DNA of 64,000 nt from Mycolicibacterium frederiksbergense (GCF_012223425.1 NZ_CP038799.1:3580249-3644248); one strand, 5' to 3'. Shown: positions 1 through 9,020, counted from the first letter of the stretch. Notes: a model not told the origin generated them from the sequence alone. Made by a program: numbers and translations.

Positions 1-810
1 CCGCGCGGCATTCGCATCGGCGACACCCTTGGCCTCGGCCGCGCGGGCATCGGCGATGGCCTTCTGCTCGGCGATGATGGCGTCCTTGAGGCCCTCGTCC
101 ACCGGGTCCGGTTTCATGACCGTCACCTGGAAGTTGGTGAAGAACTCCCGGCCGTCGGTGCGGGCCCGCGACGCGCCGGGCAGCGCGTCACGTAGGGCGT
201 TCTGGAACTCGATACGCACCTTCTCGTCATTCCAGATCTCGCGCCAGGTGTACTTCTGCGCGACGCTGATCAGCACCTGCTCGGCCGGCTGGCCGATCAC
301 GTAGCGCAGCAGGTTCACCCAGCCGGTGGTGACCAGGCCGTCGTTGTCGAGCCAGCCCTGGTACTTGGTGCCGAAATCGCGATGGAAGTCCATCAACATG
401 TCGCAGTCGCTGGTCAGGTCGAAGGTGATGACCACCGGGACCCGCAACTCGGCGGGCGCGGTGGCGTTGGACACCACGATGGTGGGTTCCGCTTCGGAGT
501 CGGGGCTGCCGGTCGCATCCCAACTGATCTGCCGCGACGGGTAGCGGTAGGCCTTGAAGCCGCCAGGCGGGTTGAAGGCCGACGTCTCCGGCTCGATGCA
601 GCCGTCGACCTTGGGATCGGCGGGGATCAGGAAATAGTCATCGACCTTGATCGCGGTCTGACCCGGTCCTATCTGGGTGGCGCAGCTGGAGAGGATCACC
701 CCGCCGACCACGGCGGCGATGATCCCGAGTCCGATCAGCACGAACTTCCGCTTCCCGCCGCCGGTCTTGTTGACGGTGGCGCCTGCGTCGAACCGCTTCT
801 TGATGTTCAT
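1..810 (-). CDS. SPFH/Band-7 domain protein, C-terminus beyond window
   Basis: The frame is open from an ATG at 810 to the window edge, so 270 codons are visible and the C-terminus is missing. A basic N-terminus (KRK, residues about 28-30) precedes a hydrophobic segment (about 31-50) ending in VILSSCATQ. A beta-rich region and then an alanine/glutamate helix follow (AIADARAAEAKGVADAN at the edge), the usual SPFH-to-coiled-coil transition. SPFH proteins form large membrane-associated oligomers; the substrate is unknown. LSSC also fits a lipobox, so it could be a lipoprotein rather than a single-pass membrane protein. GGGGAG lies just upstream of the ATG. Family call is fairly sure, function is not. 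Confidence 0.75.
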   Translation of the reverse strand, partial: MNIKKRFDAGATVNKTGGGKRKFVLIGLGIIAAVVGGVILSSCATQIGPGQTAIKVDDYFLIPADPKVDGCIEPETSAFNPPGGFKAYRYPSRQISWDATGSPDSEAEPTIVVSNATAPAELRVPVVITFDLTSDCDMLMDFHRDFGTKYQGWLDNDGLVTTGWVNLLRYVIGQPAEQVLISVAQKYTWREIWNDEKVRIEFQNALRDALPGASRARTDGREFFTNFQVTVMKPDPVDEGLKDAIIAEQKAIADARAAEAKGVADANAAR

Positions 811-909
811 GGCTCCCCGTCTCCGAGCTGTCAGCTGTGACGTCGCTGACAGTGACGGCCAGATTTTAGCCAGATAGACGTCACTTTTGCCGACCGAGCG
901 GCATCTTCA

Positions 910-925
910 CGTGATCTGAGTCACA
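910..925. promoter_or_regulatory. Putative CRP/FNR-family operator
   Basis: The sequence CGTGA-N6-TCACA matches the CRP half-site consensus TGTGA-N6-TCACA at 9 of 10 positions. A perfect 12-bp palindrome, GTCACATGTGAC (920-931), overlaps its right half. The box is centred near 917.5, roughly 68 bp before the transcription start expected from the TAGAAT hexamer at 974-979, a typical activator position. The inferred target is the diiron oxygenase/fprB operon. Confidence 0.4.
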
Positions 926-973
926 TGTGACCTGGATAACGCCGATGGCCCACACCTGAGAAAACGCCCTGGT

Positions 974-979
974 TAGAAT
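974..979 (+). promoter_or_regulatory. -10 hexamer for the diiron oxygenase/fprB operon
   Basis: TAGAAT fits the mycobacterial TANNNT consensus. It lies 74 bp before the ATG at 1054 and predicts a leader of about 65-70 nt containing GGAGG at 1041-1045. No convincing -35 is seen, which is common in mycobacteria. Confidence 0.4.
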
Positions 980-1053
980 CTGGTACCGCGGGTACTGTTC
1001 CTAGACAGCAAGCAACCGAATGTAAATTTCACGGTAGGCATGGAGGCCCCCGA

Positions 1054-2085
1054 ATGGCTGTCAAAGAAGCCAGGACACGCACGATTCGTCGGTGGCGCAA
1101 GAACATGGACGTCAGCGACGACACCGAGTACGTCGACATGCTGACCACCCTCTCGGAGGGGTCGGTACGCCGGAACTTCAATCCGTATACGGATATCGAC
1201 TGGGACTCGCCGGAGTTCGCCGTGATCCCCGACGACGAGCGCTGGATCCTGCCCGCGACCGATCCGATCGGTAAGCACGCCTGGTACCAGAGTCAGCCGG
1301 TGGAGCGCCAGATCGAGATCGGTATGTGGCGCCAGGCCAACGTGGCCAAGGTCGGCCTGCACTTCGAGAACATCCTGATCCGCGGGCTCATGGAGTATTC
1401 GTTCTGGGTACCCAACGGCTCTCCGGAGTACCGGTACTGCCTGCACGAGGCGATCGAGGAGTGCAACCACACCCTGATGTTCCAGGAGATGGTGAACCAC
1501 ATCGGCGCCGACGTGCCGGGGATGCCGAAGCTGCTGAAGTGGATTCAGCCGACGATCCCGCTGGTCGCCGGACCGGCGCCGATTCCGTTCTGGTTCGGCA
1601 TCCTCGCGGGCGAAGAGCCCATCGACCACACGCAGAAGAACGTGCTGCGCGAGGGCAAGGCGCTGCACCCGATCATGGAGCGCGTGATGGCGATCCACGT
1701 CGCCGAGGAAGCCCGGCATATCTCGTTTGCCCACGAGTACCTGCGCAAGCGTGTTCCGCATCTGTCCAGGGCCAAGCGGTTCTGGCTGTCGCTCTACGTG
1801 CCTGTCGTGATGCGCGTGCTGTGTTCGGCCATCATCGTTCCGCCGCGGGCGTTTTGGAAGAAATTCGACATCCCGCGTTCGGTGCGCAAGGAGATCTTTT
1901 TCAGGTCGCCGGAGTCGCGCCAGATGCTGCGCGACATGTTCGGTGATGTACGGATGCTGGCCACCGACTCCGGACTGATGAACCCGCTGGCCAAGCTGGT
2001 GTGGAAGATGTGCCGCATCGACGGCGCACCCAGCCGTTACCGCAGCGAGCCCCAGCGCGAGCACCTGGTCTCGGTCGCGTCCTAG
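1054..2085 (+). CDS. AurF-like diiron oxygenase (Rv0885 homologue)
   Basis: 343 aa. Two carboxylate/histidine helices carry the expected ferritin-like diiron ligands: EAIEECNHTLMFQEM (about residues 130-146, His139) and HVAEEARHISFAHEY (about 215-229, His215 and His222). This is the pattern of the AurF/p-aminobenzoate N-oxygenase family, which uses O2 at a non-haem diiron centre; the physiological substrate in mycobacteria is not known. Start chosen at the ATG preceded by GGAGG (8-nt spacing). The stop is 3 nt before fprB, whose product is a plausible electron donor. That pairing is conserved at Rv0885-Rv0886. Confidence 0.85.
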   Translation: MAVKEARTRTIRRWRKNMDVSDDTEYVDMLTTLSEGSVRRNFNPYTDIDWDSPEFAVIPDDERWILPATDPIGKHAWYQSQPVERQIEIGMWRQANVAKVGLHFENILIRGLMEYSFWVPNGSPEYRYCLHEAIEECNHTLMFQEMVNHIGADVPGMPKLLKWIQPTIPLVAGPAPIPFWFGILAGEEPIDHTQKNVLREGKALHPIMERVMAIHVAEEARHISFAHEYLRKRVPHLSRAKRFWLSLYVPVVMRVLCSAIIVPPRAFWKKFDIPRSVRKEIFFRSPESRQMLRDMFGDVRMLATDSGLMNPLAKLVWKMCRIDGAPSRYRSEPQREHLVSVAS

Positions 2086-2088
2086 GTC

Positions 2089-3735
2089 ATGCCTCATGTG
2101 ATCACCCAGTCGTGTTGCAGCGACGGATCCTGTGTCTATGCGTGCCCGGTCAACTGCATTCATCCCTCACCGGATGAGCCGGGCTTCGCGACCGCCGAGA
2201 TGCTCTATATCGACCCGGACGCGTGCGTGGACTGCGGCGCGTGCGTCAGTGCCTGCCCGGTGGGTGCGATTGCTCCGGACAGCAAGCTCACCGACAATCA
2301 GCTTCCGTTCATCGAATTGAACGCCGGCTTCTACCCGAAGCGGGAAGGCAAGCTGCCGCCGACGTCCAAATTGGCCCCGGTGCTGCCGGCGCCGATGGTG
2401 TCGCCGCGTCCCGGTGGACCGTTGCGAGTCGCGATTGTCGGCTCGGGACCCGCGGCGATGTACGCCGCCGACGAGTTGCTCACCCAGCGAGGGGTCCGGG
2501 TGAACATCTTCGAGAAGCTGCCCACGCCTTATGGATTGGTGCGGGCCGGGGTGGCGCCCGATCATCAGAGCACCAAACGGGTCACCCGTCTCTTCGACCG
2601 GGTGTCCGAGCACACCGGGTTCACGGCCTTCCTCAATGTGGAGGTGGGCAAGCACCTGAGCCATGCCGACCTGCTCGAGCACCATCACGCGGTGCTCTAC
2701 GCCGTCGGCGCGCCCAATGACCGCCGCCTCGACATCGCGGGGATGGGTCTGCCGGGCAGCGCCACCGCAACCGAGGTGGTGGCCTGGTTCAACGGGCACC
2801 CCGATTTCGCGGACCTGCCGGTGGACCTCGGCCACGATCGTGTCGTCATCATCGGCAACGGCAACGTCGCACTCGACGTGGCGCGCATTCTCACCTCGGA
2901 TCCGGATGCCTTGGCGCGTACGGATATCGCCGATCATGCGTTGGCGGCGCTGCGGGCCTCGAAGGTGCAGGAGGTGGTGATCGCGGCGCGGCGCGGACCC
3001 AAGTTCTCGGCATTCACGCTGCCCGAGCTCATCGGACTGACCTCCACCTGCGATGTGGTGCTCGACGCCACCGATCATCAGCGGGTCATCGCCGACCTGG
3101 CCACCGTCGAGGATCGGCTCACCCGCAACAAGCTGGAGATCCTGACCAAGCTGGGAGATGCCTCCGCGCCGATCACCCGGCCGCGAATCCGGCTGGCCTA
3201 CCAGCTCACCCCGCAGCGTCTGCTCGGCGACGAGCGGATCACCGGGGTCGGGTTCGCGGACGGCGGGACGCTCGATGCCGGCATGGTGCTGACATCGATC
3301 GGCTACCGCGGCAAGGCAATTGCCGATCTACCGTTCGACGACGTGGCCGCGGTGGTGCCCAATGACGGCGGCCGGGTGCTCGATACCGCCGGGGCGTATG
3401 TCGCGGGCTGGATCAAGCGCGGCCCGACCGGTTTCATCGGCACCAACAAGTCGTGCGCGGCGGAGACGGTGCGCAACCTGGTGGAGGACTACAACCGGGG
3501 ACAGCTCGGCGACCCGGCCCACAAGCCGGCGGCACTGGACAAACTGGTCCGCAGCCGCCAGCCCGCGGTCGTTGACGCCGTGGGCTGGCGAGCCATCGAC
3601 GCCGCCGAGATCGCGCGGGGTGGCGGGCAGCGCCCGCGGGACAAGTTCGTCGATATCGCCGACATGCTGGCGGCCGCGGCGACGGCGCCGAGACCGCCCG
3701 CATACAAACGGCTGCTTGCCGGCCTGCACCGTTAA
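2089..3735 (+). CDS. fprB: Ferredoxin/ferredoxin-NADP reductase FprB
   Basis: 548 aa. The N-terminal ferredoxin part (about residues 1-65) has two cysteine clusters, CCSDGSCVYACPVNC and CVDCGACVSACP, for Fe-S centres. An adrenodoxin-reductase-like flavoprotein follows, with an FAD dinucleotide motif (VAIVGSGPAAMYAADEL, about 115) and an NADP motif (VVIIGNGNVALDVA, about 252). This fused organisation is characteristic of mycobacterial FprB. It begins 3 nt after the diiron oxygenase stop, so the two are almost certainly co-transcribed. It is inferred to pass NADPH electrons through FAD and Fe-S to the oxygenase. Confidence 0.93.
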   Translation: MPHVITQSCCSDGSCVYACPVNCIHPSPDEPGFATAEMLYIDPDACVDCGACVSACPVGAIAPDSKLTDNQLPFIELNAGFYPKREGKLPPTSKLAPVLPAPMVSPRPGGPLRVAIVGSGPAAMYAADELLTQRGVRVNIFEKLPTPYGLVRAGVAPDHQSTKRVTRLFDRVSEHTGFTAFLNVEVGKHLSHADLLEHHHAVLYAVGAPNDRRLDIAGMGLPGSATATEVVAWFNGHPDFADLPVDLGHDRVVIIGNGNVALDVARILTSDPDALARTDIADHALAALRASKVQEVVIAARRGPKFSAFTLPELIGLTSTCDVVLDATDHQRVIADLATVEDRLTRNKLEILTKLGDASAPITRPRIRLAYQLTPQRLLGDERITGVGFADGGTLDAGMVLTSIGYRGKAIADLPFDDVAAVVPNDGGRVLDTAGAYVAGWIKRGPTGFIGTNKSCAAETVRNLVEDYNRGQLGDPAHKPAALDKLVRSRQPAVVDAVGWRAIDAAEIARGGGQRPRDKFVDIADMLAAAATAPRPPAYKRLLAGLHR

Positions 3736-4157
3736 TTCAGGGCGGCGACGATCGCCGCGGTGTCCCAGTAAAACGGCCGCACTTCGGCGATGCGTCCGTC
3801 GACCACGTGCAACGTCTGCAGGATCGGGAAGCTCAGCTCGCGCCGGGTCGACCGCGCGCGAGCATTGACCCGGGTGAGCACCACCGCGGTTTCGGCCGTG
3901 CAGAGAAACTCCTGGCCGACCATCTCGAATTCGGACCAGGTGCGGCTCATCGCGAGGAAGAACCGATCCATGCCGCGATGTCCGCGCCACACCCCGCCGT
4001 AGGGCAGGGCCCGCGCCTGATGAAGGACGACGTCGGGGGAGAAGAACGGGGCAAGGGTGTCGAAGTTCGCCTGACCAGGTCCGCCCGCGGCCAGATAGTC
4101 GCGCTCGGCGGCATACATGCCGCGTAACAGGTACTCGGTGTCGATCGTTGCGTTCAC
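3732..4157 (-). CDS. NTF2-like (SnoaL-type) small protein
   Basis: 141 aa from a GTG start. The upstream extension to an ATG at 4283 would overlap the divergent glycosidase gene and looks non-coding, so the shorter form is preferred. The sequence suggests the cone-shaped NTF2/SnoaL fold: an N-terminal helix with AERDYLAAGG, then strands with a polar pocket (FFSPDVVLHQ, GVWRGHRGMDRFF, LHVVDGRIAEVRPFYWD). Members are lyases, isomerases or ligand binders and no specific function can be given. The stop interlocks with that of fprB in the palindrome TTAA. Confidence 0.65.
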   Translation of the reverse strand: MNATIDTEYLLRGMYAAERDYLAAGGPGQANFDTLAPFFSPDVVLHQARALPYGGVWRGHRGMDRFFLAMSRTWSEFEMVGQEFLCTAETAVVLTRVNARARSTRRELSFPILQTLHVVDGRIAEVRPFYWDTAAIVAALN

Positions 4158-4239
4158 ACCCTGTAGACGGCAAGCGTGGGCGAAACGTGAGATGTGAGTT
4201 TCGCCGATATCGCCGCTGCGCAGCGTGTATACGAAATGA

Positions 4240-6741
4240 ATGCGTAGTGGTCGGGTCGCGGGTGTGGCAGTGGTGGTCGGCATCTGGTCGGCGACCGGGT
4301 GGGGGTATCCGGGTCTGGCGGCGGCCGAGACCCCAGGTGCTCAGCAGGGCACGGAGCAGGGCGCCGACCAGGGCACGGCACAAGCCTCGACACCCGAGGC
4401 CGAGTCCGAGTCGAAACCGGAGGTCAAGAAGCCCGAGCGCCGGGTGGCGCCGCGGACCGTCCGGCAGGCACAGACCAGCCCGCGCGGGGGGTTGTCCTCG
4501 CCGCGCCTGAGCGGCCCCACATCGGGCACCCCGGCGGTCGATGAGGACGACGGCACCGAGCCCGTCGACACCGAACCCGCGGACACCGACACGCCCGCAG
4601 CTCCGAGTGTGTCTGAGCGGGCTCAGGTGCAGACCGCAGCGCCGGTGGTCGCGGCCGTTGCCCCGGTGGCCGCCACCGCAGCCGCCCCGGTGAAATGGAC
4701 GTCGACGCTGCCCAACCCGGTCACCGCGATCCGCTATGTGGCCAATGTCGTCAAGAGTCTGGTCGGCGCGGTGCTCAGCCCGTTCGCCGCGGGACTGCCC
4801 GCGGGACCCGTCGGCCCGCCCTCGGTGTGGGCGGTGCTGGCCTGGGTGCGCCGCGAACTGTTCAACGGCTCACCGAAGATCGACCCCTCCGGCGAGACGA
4901 CGCAGACCAGCACCGGTCAGGTGCTCGGCAACGTCGGCGCTTCCGATCCCGACGGCGACCCACTGACCTACACCGTGATCGGCCGCCCGATCAATGGTGG
5001 TGTAGTCCAGATCAACCAGAGCACAGGCGATTTCATCTATCGACCGACGAATGCCATGGCCGCCACCGGCGGTACCGACTCGTTCACCGTCGTGGTCGAC
5101 GATGAACGCGCCGGCGTGCACTGGCACGGCCCGCTCGGTTTCCTGCAGCACGTCCCCATCCTGGGCAACCTGATCCGTCCCGGCGGCGGGCACGCGGTGG
5201 CCCGCACCATCACGGTGAACGTCGACCCGGTGGAGGGTGTCGACCTGTCCTTCCCCGACGATTTCCATTGGGGTGTGGCGCATGCCGGATTCCAGGCCGA
5301 AGGCGGGCCCGGATCGCCGATCGACCCGAACTCCGATTGGTACAAGTGGGTGCACCACCCGCTCAACCAGTTGCTCGGCCTGACCAACGGCGTCCCGGAA
5401 AACGGGCCGGGCACCTACGTGTCCTATGACTCCGATGCCGCGCTGGCCAAGGAAGAACTCGGCATGAACACCTTCCGGATGTCGATCGAGTGGAGCCGGA
5501 TCTTTCCCAATTCCACTGCGGGCATCGACATCACGGATGAGGGCGGCGGGGTGAGCCTGGCCGATCTGCAGGCCCTGCAGGCATTGGCCAACCCGGTCGA
5601 GGTGGCGCACTACCGGGCCGTGTTCGACGCGCTACGCGCCCACGGGCTGGAGCCGCTGGTGACCGTCAACCACTTCACGCTGCCGCTGTGGGTGCACGAC
5701 CCGATCACCGCGCGCCCGCTCATCCAGCTGGGGCTGCCCGCGCCCGCGGCGGGCTGGCTGTCGGATCAAACGCCCGTCGAGTTCGAGAAGTACGCCGCGT
5801 TCCTGGCCTATACCTTCGGCGACCAGGTGGACAACTGGGTGACGCTCAACGAACCGTTCCCGCCGGTGATGACCGAATTCCTGGCCATCCCCGGGCTGGT
5901 GCCGAGCTGGCCGCCGGGGGTGCTGCGCCCGGATCTGGCCGCCCGCTTCGTGACCAACGAGGCCAAGGGGCACGTCGCCGCCTATGACGCCATCCACAAG
6001 TGGGATGACACCGCGTTCGTCGGCTTCGCCAACAACATGGTGCCCGCGCGGCCGGCCAACCCGGTGAACCCGCAGGACGTCGCGGCCGCGGACGCCTGGA
6101 ACAAGGTGTTCAACCAGTGGTTCCCCAACGCGGTCATCGACGGCTGGATCGACGCGAACTTCGACGGTAAGAAGACGGCCGACGAGATCCATCCCGAGTT
6201 CGCCGACAAGGTCGACTTCCTGGGGGTGCAGTACTACGGCTCACAACCCATGGGCGGCTTCGGGTTCGCCCCGCTGCCGGGCTTCAACTTCCTGCAGGGC
6301 ATCCCGTTCCGGTGTGAGCCGTCGTCGCAGAGCTGCAGCGATTTCAACCAGCCCATCGACCCGGGCGGCTTCCGCGAGGTACTGGAAGTCGCTGCCTCCT
6401 ACGGTAAACCCCTGTGGATCACCGAGAACGGCGTCGCCGACGATGACGACACCAAGCGGCCGTCCTACATCGTCAACCACATTGCCGTCGTGCAGGACCT
6501 GGTGGCGCACGGTACCGACATCCGCGGCTACACCTACTGGTCCTTCGTCGACAACCTGGAATGGTCGGAGGGATACCACCTGCAGTTCGGCCTGTATGGC
6601 TCCGACCCGGCCACACCCGAGCTCGAGCGGACCCCCAAGCCTGCCAGCATCTCGGCGATCAGCCAGATCACCGGCGCGAACGCGCTGCCGACGGGCCTGT
6701 TGGCGCTCTACCTGCCCGGGGCTACGACTGTTCCTGCATAG
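4240..6741 (+). CDS. Secreted GH1 glycosidase with N-terminal Ig/VCBS-like module
   Basis: 833 aa. A hydrophobic export signal (about residues 5-30, ending LAAAE) is followed by an acidic/proline-rich low-complexity region to about 180. A short helix, PSVWAVLAWVRREL (about 194-207), then a cadherin/VCBS-like module (GASDPDGDPLTYTV, about 233-330) follow, then a full GH1 barrel from FHWGVAHAGFQAEG (about 343). The acid/base is Glu538 (TLNEPF) and the nucleophile Glu729 (ITENGVAD). GH1 enzymes are retaining beta-glycosidases (EC 3.2.1.-); the sugar specificity is unknown. Usual GH1 enzymes are about 450 aa and cytosolic, so the exported extension is notable. The same front-end recurs in the gene at 45617. 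The 3' end overlaps the VOC gene by 20 bp. Confidence 0.88.
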   Translation: MRSGRVAGVAVVVGIWSATGWGYPGLAAAETPGAQQGTEQGADQGTAQASTPEAESESKPEVKKPERRVAPRTVRQAQTSPRGGLSSPRLSGPTSGTPAVDEDDGTEPVDTEPADTDTPAAPSVSERAQVQTAAPVVAAVAPVAATAAAPVKWTSTLPNPVTAIRYVANVVKSLVGAVLSPFAAGLPAGPVGPPSVWAVLAWVRRELFNGSPKIDPSGETTQTSTGQVLGNVGASDPDGDPLTYTVIGRPINGGVVQINQSTGDFIYRPTNAMAATGGTDSFTVVVDDERAGVHWHGPLGFLQHVPILGNLIRPGGGHAVARTITVNVDPVEGVDLSFPDDFHWGVAHAGFQAEGGPGSPIDPNSDWYKWVHHPLNQLLGLTNGVPENGPGTYVSYDSDAALAKEELGMNTFRMSIEWSRIFPNSTAGIDITDEGGGVSLADLQALQALANPVEVAHYRAVFDALRAHGLEPLVTVNHFTLPLWVHDPITARPLIQLGLPAPAAGWLSDQTPVEFEKYAAFLAYTFGDQVDNWVTLNEPFPPVMTEFLAIPGLVPSWPPGVLRPDLAARFVTNEAKGHVAAYDAIHKWDDTAFVGFANNMVPARPANPVNPQDVAAADAWNKVFNQWFPNAVIDGWIDANFDGKKTADEIHPEFADKVDFLGVQYYGSQPMGGFGFAPLPGFNFLQGIPFRCEPSSQSCSDFNQPIDPGGFREVLEVAASYGKPLWITENGVADDDDTKRPSYIVNHIAVVQDLVAHGTDIRGYTYWSFVDNLEWSEGYHLQFGLYGSDPATPELERTPKPASISAISQITGANALPTGLLALYLPGATTVPA

Positions 6742-7174
6742 CCGCGGCGATCTCGTCCATGCTGACCTCACGGACCGGCTGCCCCAGCGACCACTGGTGG
6801 CCGAACGGGTCGCGCACCATGCCGTAGCGGTCACCCCAGAACTGGTCGTCAAGCGGCATGATCACCTCGGCGCCGGCCTCGACGGCACGCGCGAACTCGG
6901 CATCCACATCGGTGACGGTGAGGTGGATGGTGACCGGGGTGCCGCCGAAGGCCTTCGGGGTCTGGGACTTGCCGTTGTCGAACTCGGGGAAATCATCGTT
7001 CAGCATGATGGTGGAACCGTTGATCTGCACTGCCGCGTGGATCAGCCGGCCGTCGGCCTGCGGCACCCGGCCCATCTCGGTGGCACCGAATGCCTTGACA
7101 TAGAAGTCGATGGCGGCGGGGGCGTCGTCGACGCACAGGTGCGGGATGACGGCGGGGGTGACTTCGATGGCCAT
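6722..7174 (-). CDS. VOC/glyoxalase-fold protein (Rv0887c homologue)
   Basis: 150 aa. Start chosen at an ATG 6 nt after AGGAG (7181-7185); the longer frame to 7249 lacks protein-like sequence. Paired beta-alpha-beta-beta-beta elements are seen (VIPHLCVDDAPAAIDFYVKAFG and VTIHLTVTDVDAEFARAVE), with a C-terminal GDRYGMVRDPFGHQWSL typical of PhnB-like VOC proteins. The family includes glyoxalases, dioxygenases and antibiotic-binding proteins; no substrate is assignable. Confidence 0.8.
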   Translation of the reverse strand: MAIEVTPAVIPHLCVDDAPAAIDFYVKAFGATEMGRVPQADGRLIHAAVQINGSTIMLNDDFPEFDNGKSQTPKAFGGTPVTIHLTVTDVDAEFARAVEAGAEVIMPLDDQFWGDRYGMVRDPFGHQWSLGQPVREVSMDEIAAAMQEQS

Positions 7175-7281
7175 GATGTTCTCCTGATCTCGGGGCGACT
7201 GACGATCTATAGACCGGGGGCGCGGCCCGATCTCATCGCATGCAACCACGAGGGTGTGACACGTATAGGGGCGAAAGGTGC

Positions 7282-7890
7282 TCAGACCACCGAGTAGCCC
7301 GGTGGTAGGGCGGATCTACCGGTCAGCGCCGTCAGCACCGTCTCGCCCTGTCCCAGCCGGGCGGCCACCCGGGTGGCCAGCACTGCGGACTGTTCCACGG
7401 CATCGGCGGGTAGCTCGACATCCAGGCCTGCCGCCCGTGCGATGTCCACCCCGTGCACCGTCAGCTCGAACACCCGGGTCTGCAGGTAGTGCGACAACCG
7501 GATGCCCAGCCCGCCGATGACGCTGATGACCGGATCGCCGGCATTCTCGACGTCGGCCAGTGCCCGCGCGACGAGGCGGTCCACGACGGAGGCCGGGTCG
7601 GCCCCGAGATCACGCCCGGCTTGGCGGCCGCGTTCGTTGATGGCCTCGGCGCCGGCGGAACCCATGAACTCCCGGACCCACACATAGTAGGCGACGGCGT
7701 CGTCGACATCCTCATGATCGGCCGGCGCGCGCAGATACTCGCTGACGGTGATGAGCGAGCGTGAGGTGTGTCCGACCAACGCGCGCATATCCCAGTCGCC
7801 CAAGCCCGGACCGTCCCAGGACGTTTCGGGTATCGCCCGCACCAGCCGCGCGAAAGCCGTAGCGGCCGAGGCGAATACCGAAGAGGTCAT
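7282..7890 (-). CDS. Maleylpyruvate isomerase N-terminal/DinB-like protein
   Basis: 202 aa. The four-helix DinB/MDMPI fold is suggested by SWDGPGLGDWDMRALVGHTSRS (about residues 23-44), which carries the conserved W..R.L..H metal-ligand pattern, and by the C-terminal HYLQTRVFELTVHGVDIARA. Family members use mycothiol as cofactor or act as mycothiol-dependent transferases; the specific role is unknown. The ATG overlaps the citA stop as ATGA, so translation is probably coupled to citA. Confidence 0.72.
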   Translation of the reverse strand: MTSSVFASAATAFARLVRAIPETSWDGPGLGDWDMRALVGHTSRSLITVSEYLRAPADHEDVDDAVAYYVWVREFMGSAGAEAINERGRQAGRDLGADPASVVDRLVARALADVENAGDPVISVIGGLGIRLSHYLQTRVFELTVHGVDIARAAGLDVELPADAVEQSAVLATRVAARLGQGETVLTALTGRSALPPGYSVV

Positions 7891-9014
7891 GACGCGGCGA
7901 TGCGGTCCCACCCGGTGACCGACTCCGGGGAGCGCGGGTCGGGCCCGACGTACACCGCCGACGGGCGTACCAGCTTGCCCAGCCGCTTCTGCTCCAGGAT
8001 GTGCGCACACCAGCCTGCGGTCCGCCCGCAGGTGAACATCGCGGGCATCATCTTCGGCGGCACCTGGGCGAAATCCAGGATGACCGCGGCCCAGAACTCC
8101 ACATTGGTCTCGATGGCGCGGTCGGGCCGCCGCTCGCGTAGTTCGGCGAGCGCGGCCTGCTCGAAGGCTGCCGCCACCTCGTACCGGGGCACGCCGAGAC
8201 GTTTCGCGGTCGCGCGCAACACCCGGGCCCTGGGGTCCTCGGACCGGTACACGCGGTGGCCGAAGCCCATCAGCTTGTCGTTGCGATCCAGGATGCCCTT
8301 CACCACCGCCCGGGCGTCACCGCTGCGTTCGGCTTCGTCGAGCATCGGCAGCACCCGGGCGGGCGCGCCGCCGTGCAGTGGCCCGCTCATGGCGCCTACC
8401 GCGCCGGACAGCGCCGCCGCCACATCCGCACCGGTGGAGGCGATCACGCGGGCAGTGAAGGTGGAGGCATTCATCCCGTGTTCGGCGGCTGTCACCCAGT
8501 AGGCGTCGATGGCCTCGACATGCCGGGGATCCGGGTCACCCTGCCAGCGGGTCATGAAACGTGCCGTGACGGTGGCACATTCATCGACGGAGCGCTGCGG
8601 GACGGCGGGCTGGTAGATCCCGCGGGCGGACTGGGCGACGTAGGACAGCGCCATCGCGGACGCGCGGGCGAGCTGATCACGGGCGGTGTCGTCATCGATG
8701 TCGAGGATCGGCGCGTATCCCCAGATCGGCGCCAGCATGGCCAGCCCGGCCTGCACATCCACCCGGACATCGCCGGAATGGATCGGCAGCGGGAACGGTT
8801 CGGCCGGTGGCAGCCCGCGCTCGAAGTCGCCATCGACCAGTAGGCCCCAGACCTCGCCGAAGGTGACCCTGCGGTCCACCAGGTCCTCGATGTCGACGCC
8901 GCGGTAGCGCAGCGCGCCGCCGTCCTTGTCCGGCTCGGCAATCTCGGTGGTGAACGCCACCACCCCCGCGAGTCCGGGAACGAAATCCTTGGGCACCGAC
9001 GACAGCTCCGTCAT
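7887..9014 (-). CDS. citA: Citrate synthase CitA
   Basis: 375 aa, close to M. tuberculosis CitA. It condenses acetyl-CoA and oxaloacetate to citrate at the entry of the TCA or methylcitrate cycle. Catalytic His residues lie in SGPLHGGAPARV and GFGHRVYRSEDPRA and the catalytic Asp in ILDFAQVPP. The start is the ATG at 9014: the frame runs open to 9674 but the upstream part is antisense to pdxH, and a -10 (GAGAAT) sits 6 nt before this ATG, predicting a leaderless mRNA. The 3' end is coupled to the DinB-like gene. Confidence 0.92.
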   Translation of the reverse strand: MTELSSVPKDFVPGLAGVVAFTTEIAEPDKDGGALRYRGVDIEDLVDRRVTFGEVWGLLVDGDFERGLPPAEPFPLPIHSGDVRVDVQAGLAMLAPIWGYAPILDIDDDTARDQLARASAMALSYVAQSARGIYQPAVPQRSVDECATVTARFMTRWQGDPDPRHVEAIDAYWVTAAEHGMNASTFTARVIASTGADVAAALSGAVGAMSGPLHGGAPARVLPMLDEAERSGDARAVVKGILDRNDKLMGFGHRVYRSEDPRARVLRATAKRLGVPRYEVAAAFEQAALAELRERRPDRAIETNVEFWAAVILDFAQVPPKMMPAMFTCGRTAGWCAHILEQKRLGKLVRPSAVYVGPDPRSPESVTGWDRIAAS

Positions 9015-9020
9015 GCGCCG

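Noticed and set aside
3732..4283. 183-codon version of the NTF2-like gene
   Set aside because: The extra 42 residues overlap the divergent glycosidase start and lack fold-like sequence; GTG at 4157 is preferred.
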